7,211 nucleotides of DNA from contig PMOP01000410.1 in the NCBI GenBank assembly GCA_003161495.1, forward strand, positions 1 through 7,211, given 5' to 3'. A model generated the notes under the pieces. The model was not told where the DNA came from. It saw nothing but the letters and a program-made list of their open reading frames with translations, and searched no databases. The position numbers and the translations under genes are program-made. Shown in pieces: positions 5,713 to 7,211 of the stretch. How positions within the stretch are numbered: position 1 is the first letter of the stretch; each line of letters starts with the position of its first letter. The DNA is from Acidobacteriota bacterium (GTDB lineage: Bacteria; Acidobacteriota; Terriglobia; Acidiferrales; UBA7541).

Positions 5713-7146
5713 ATGCAACCGCAACTTATCCGCGAACTGACCGCATTGCTCGGCCCTCAGGCCGTCTTGTCCTCGCCAGAAGATTTAATGCTGTATGAAT
5801 ATGACGGGTCGGTGGAGCTGGGATCTCCACGTTGCATCGTTTTTCCCACGAGCGCCCGCGATGTATCCGCAATCGTCCGGCTCGCCAATCGCTACGAGTC
5901 TCCGATCGTGGGACGCGGCGCGGGCACGGGACTTTCTGGCGGGGCAATTGCCCGCAATGGCGGCATTGTGATCGCGTTCTCGCGAATGAACCGCATTCTT
6001 GAAATCGATGCGGCGAATCTTCGCGCGGTCGTTCAGCCCGGAGTCGTGAATCTCGATTTGTCGCGCGCGGTCGAGCATCTGGGCCTTTATTTCGCGCCCG
6101 ATCCTTCCAGCCAGAAATCCTGCACCATCGGCGGCAACGTCTCCGAAAATTCCGGCGGCCCGCACACGCTGGCTTACGGGGTGACGGTCAATCACGTCAC
6201 GGGCCTTGAACTGGTCCTGCCCGACGGCGAAATCGTGCGCATCGGCGGCAAGAGCATCGAGAGTTCGGGATACGATTTGTGCGGCCTGTTTGTCGGCTCC
6301 GAGGGAACGCTTGCGCTGGTCACCGAAATCACCGTGCGGCTGATGCGCAAGCCCGAAGCGGTGAAGACGCTGCTCGCAGTATACGACACGCTCGACGACA
6401 CAACGGAGTCCGTCGTCGAGATCACTGTGCGCGCGATCACTCCGGCCGCATGCGAGATGCTGGACGGATTTACTTTGCGCGCGGTCGAGGACTACGTCCA
6501 CGCGGGATTTCCCAAGGATTGCGCGGCGGTCCTGCTGATCGAAGTGGAAGGCCTCACCGAAGCAGTGGAAGCGCAGGCCGCCGAAATTACCGAAGTGTGC
6601 CGCCAGCATCGCGCGCGCGAAGTGCGAGTGGCGCGCAATAATGAGGAGCGCAACCTTTTGTGGAGAGGCCGCAAAGAAGCGTTCGGCGCGATGGGGCGCA
6701 TTTCGCCGATGTATTATGTGCAGGACGGCGTCATCCCGCGCACGCGCCTTCCCGAAACGCTCCGGCGCATCGAGGAAATCAGCCGCAAATACGATTTGCA
6801 GATCGGCAATATTTTTCATGCAGGCGACGGCAATTTGCATCCGCTCATTCTTTTCGACGAGCGCAATCGAGAACAATTCGCCCGCGTGGTCAAAGCCGGC
6901 GGAGAAATCATGCGGCACTGCGTCGAGGTTGGCGGTGCGCTCACCGGCGAGCATGGAATCGGCATGGAGAAAAACGAGCTCATGCCGCTTATTTTTACGC
7001 CGGACGATCTCGCTTTGATGGAGCGCGTCCGCGCCGCGTTCAATCCCGCCGGAAGATTGAATCCCGGCAAAGTGTTGCCGATGGGCAAAGCTTGCGGAGA
7101 GATCCGCGTGCCGCCTACGCCGGCCTCCGTGACAATTCCGACATGA
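5713..7146 (+). CDS. glcD: FAD-linked glycolate oxidase subunit GlcD
   Basis: This 477-residue flavoprotein belongs to the GlcD/D-lactate dehydrogenase-type (FAD_binding_4 with FAD-oxidase C domain) family. With GlcE and the iron-sulfur subunit GlcF it oxidises glycolate (often also D-lactate) to glyoxylate, passing electrons towards the membrane chain. The FAD site is clear: GRGAGTGLSGGA at 67-78, then DPSSQKSCTIGGN and NSGGPHTLAYGVTVNHVTG. C-terminal signatures are FHAGDGNLHP at 368-377 and TGEHGIG at 411-417, with His residues usual for this family. I chose ATG 5713 (MQPQLIRELTALLG) over TTG 5686 because it fits the family's N-terminus and the TTG overlaps the predicted -10 box. No close Shine-Dalgarno sequence is seen; AAGGGA at 5691 is too far. 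The next gene overlaps by ATGA. A D-lactate dehydrogenase is the main alternative, but the glyoxylate/glycerate neighbours favour glycolate. Confidence 0.92.
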   Translation: MQPQLIRELTALLGPQAVLSSPEDLMLYEYDGSVELGSPRCIVFPTSARDVSAIVRLANRYESPIVGRGAGTGLSGGAIARNGGIVIAFSRMNRILEIDAANLRAVVQPGVVNLDLSRAVEHLGLYFAPDPSSQKSCTIGGNVSENSGGPHTLAYGVTVNHVTGLELVLPDGEIVRIGGKSIESSGYDLCGLFVGSEGTLALVTEITVRLMRKPEAVKTLLAVYDTLDDTTESVVEITVRAITPAACEMLDGFTLRAVEDYVHAGFPKDCAAVLLIEVEGLTEAVEAQAAEITEVCRQHRAREVRVARNNEERNLLWRGRKEAFGAMGRISPMYYVQDGVIPRTRLPETLRRIEEISRKYDLQIGNIFHAGDGNLHPLILFDERNREQFARVVKAGGEIMRHCVEVGGALTGEHGIGMEKNELMPLIFTPDDLALMERVRAAFNPAGRLNPGKVLPMGKACGEIRVPPTPASVTIPT

Positions 7147-7211
7147 GCCGGCCCGCACAAGCATCCTTCCAGCGCCTTGAAGAAATCCCCGGCGGCGCGC
7201 ACGTCATTACG
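7143..7211 (+). CDS. Probable GlcE-type glycolate oxidase subunit (3' truncated)
   Basis: The ATG at 7143 shares ATGA with the glcD stop codon, a usual sign of translational coupling in an operon. Only 23 codons are in the window: MSRPAQASFQRLEEIPGGAHVIT, with no stop. This piece is too short to recognise by itself. The GlcE call rests on the common glcD-glcE-glcF order; GlcE is a shorter FAD-binding subunit. GlcF or another protein is possible. Confidence 0.5.
   Translation, partial: MSRPAQASFQRLEEIPGGAHVIT

Noticed and set aside
5785..7164. 459-codon minus-strand open frame opposite glcD
   Set aside because: It mirrors glcD, is His/Arg/Ala-rich with no recognisable motif, and would overlap a well-supported gene along its full length.

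Overview
The window is moderately GC-rich bacterial DNA and is almost fully coding. Protein style suggests an environmental heterotroph. An M1 peptidase with HEAT repeats, a GlcD/GlcE-type glycolate oxidase and many GTAG-headed palindromes in the gaps together suggest Acidobacteriota. This assignment rests on recalled family resemblance, not on a marker gene, so it is only moderately secure.

Layout, left to right. (1) Bases 1-2526, plus strand: the 3' part of an M1-family zinc metallopeptidase with a HEAT-repeat domain and a coiled-coil tail. Its 5' end lies outside the window. (2) A 76-bp convergent gap with one REP-like palindrome. (3) Three minus-strand genes read from right to left: a D-2-hydroxyacid dehydrogenase of the glyoxylate/hydroxypyruvate reductase type (5509-4532), a GlcG/HbpS-family small protein (4453-4019) and a glycerate 2-kinase (3922-2603). 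The short gaps suggest an operon. (4) A divergent intergenic region (5510-5712) with an inverted pair of REP-like elements and a good sigma70-type promoter facing right. (5) Plus strand: a GlcD-type FAD-linked glycolate oxidase subunit (5713-7146), then the first 23 codons of a gene overlapping it by ATGA, probably the GlcE-type subunit.

Functionally, genes 3 to 5 form a divergent glycolate/glyoxylate/glycerate locus. GlcD(E..) would oxidise glycolate to glyoxylate, the reductase would act on glyoxylate or hydroxypyruvate (the latter giving D-glycerate), and the kinase would send glycerate into lower glycolysis as 2-phosphoglycerate. The step from glyoxylate to a C3 compound (glyoxylate carboligase or a serine-glyoxylate aminotransferase route) is not in the window.

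The most notable non-coding signal is a family of five REP-like hairpins at three intergenic sites. Each has a GTAG/GTGG head, an 18-nt hairpin whose outer base pairs co-vary between copies, and usually a GG-T-rich tail. One pair fills the gap before the kinase gene and sits where its Shine-Dalgarno sequence would be expected. I see no RNA genes, CRISPR array, insertion sequence or defence system, and nothing I would call a new multi-gene system.
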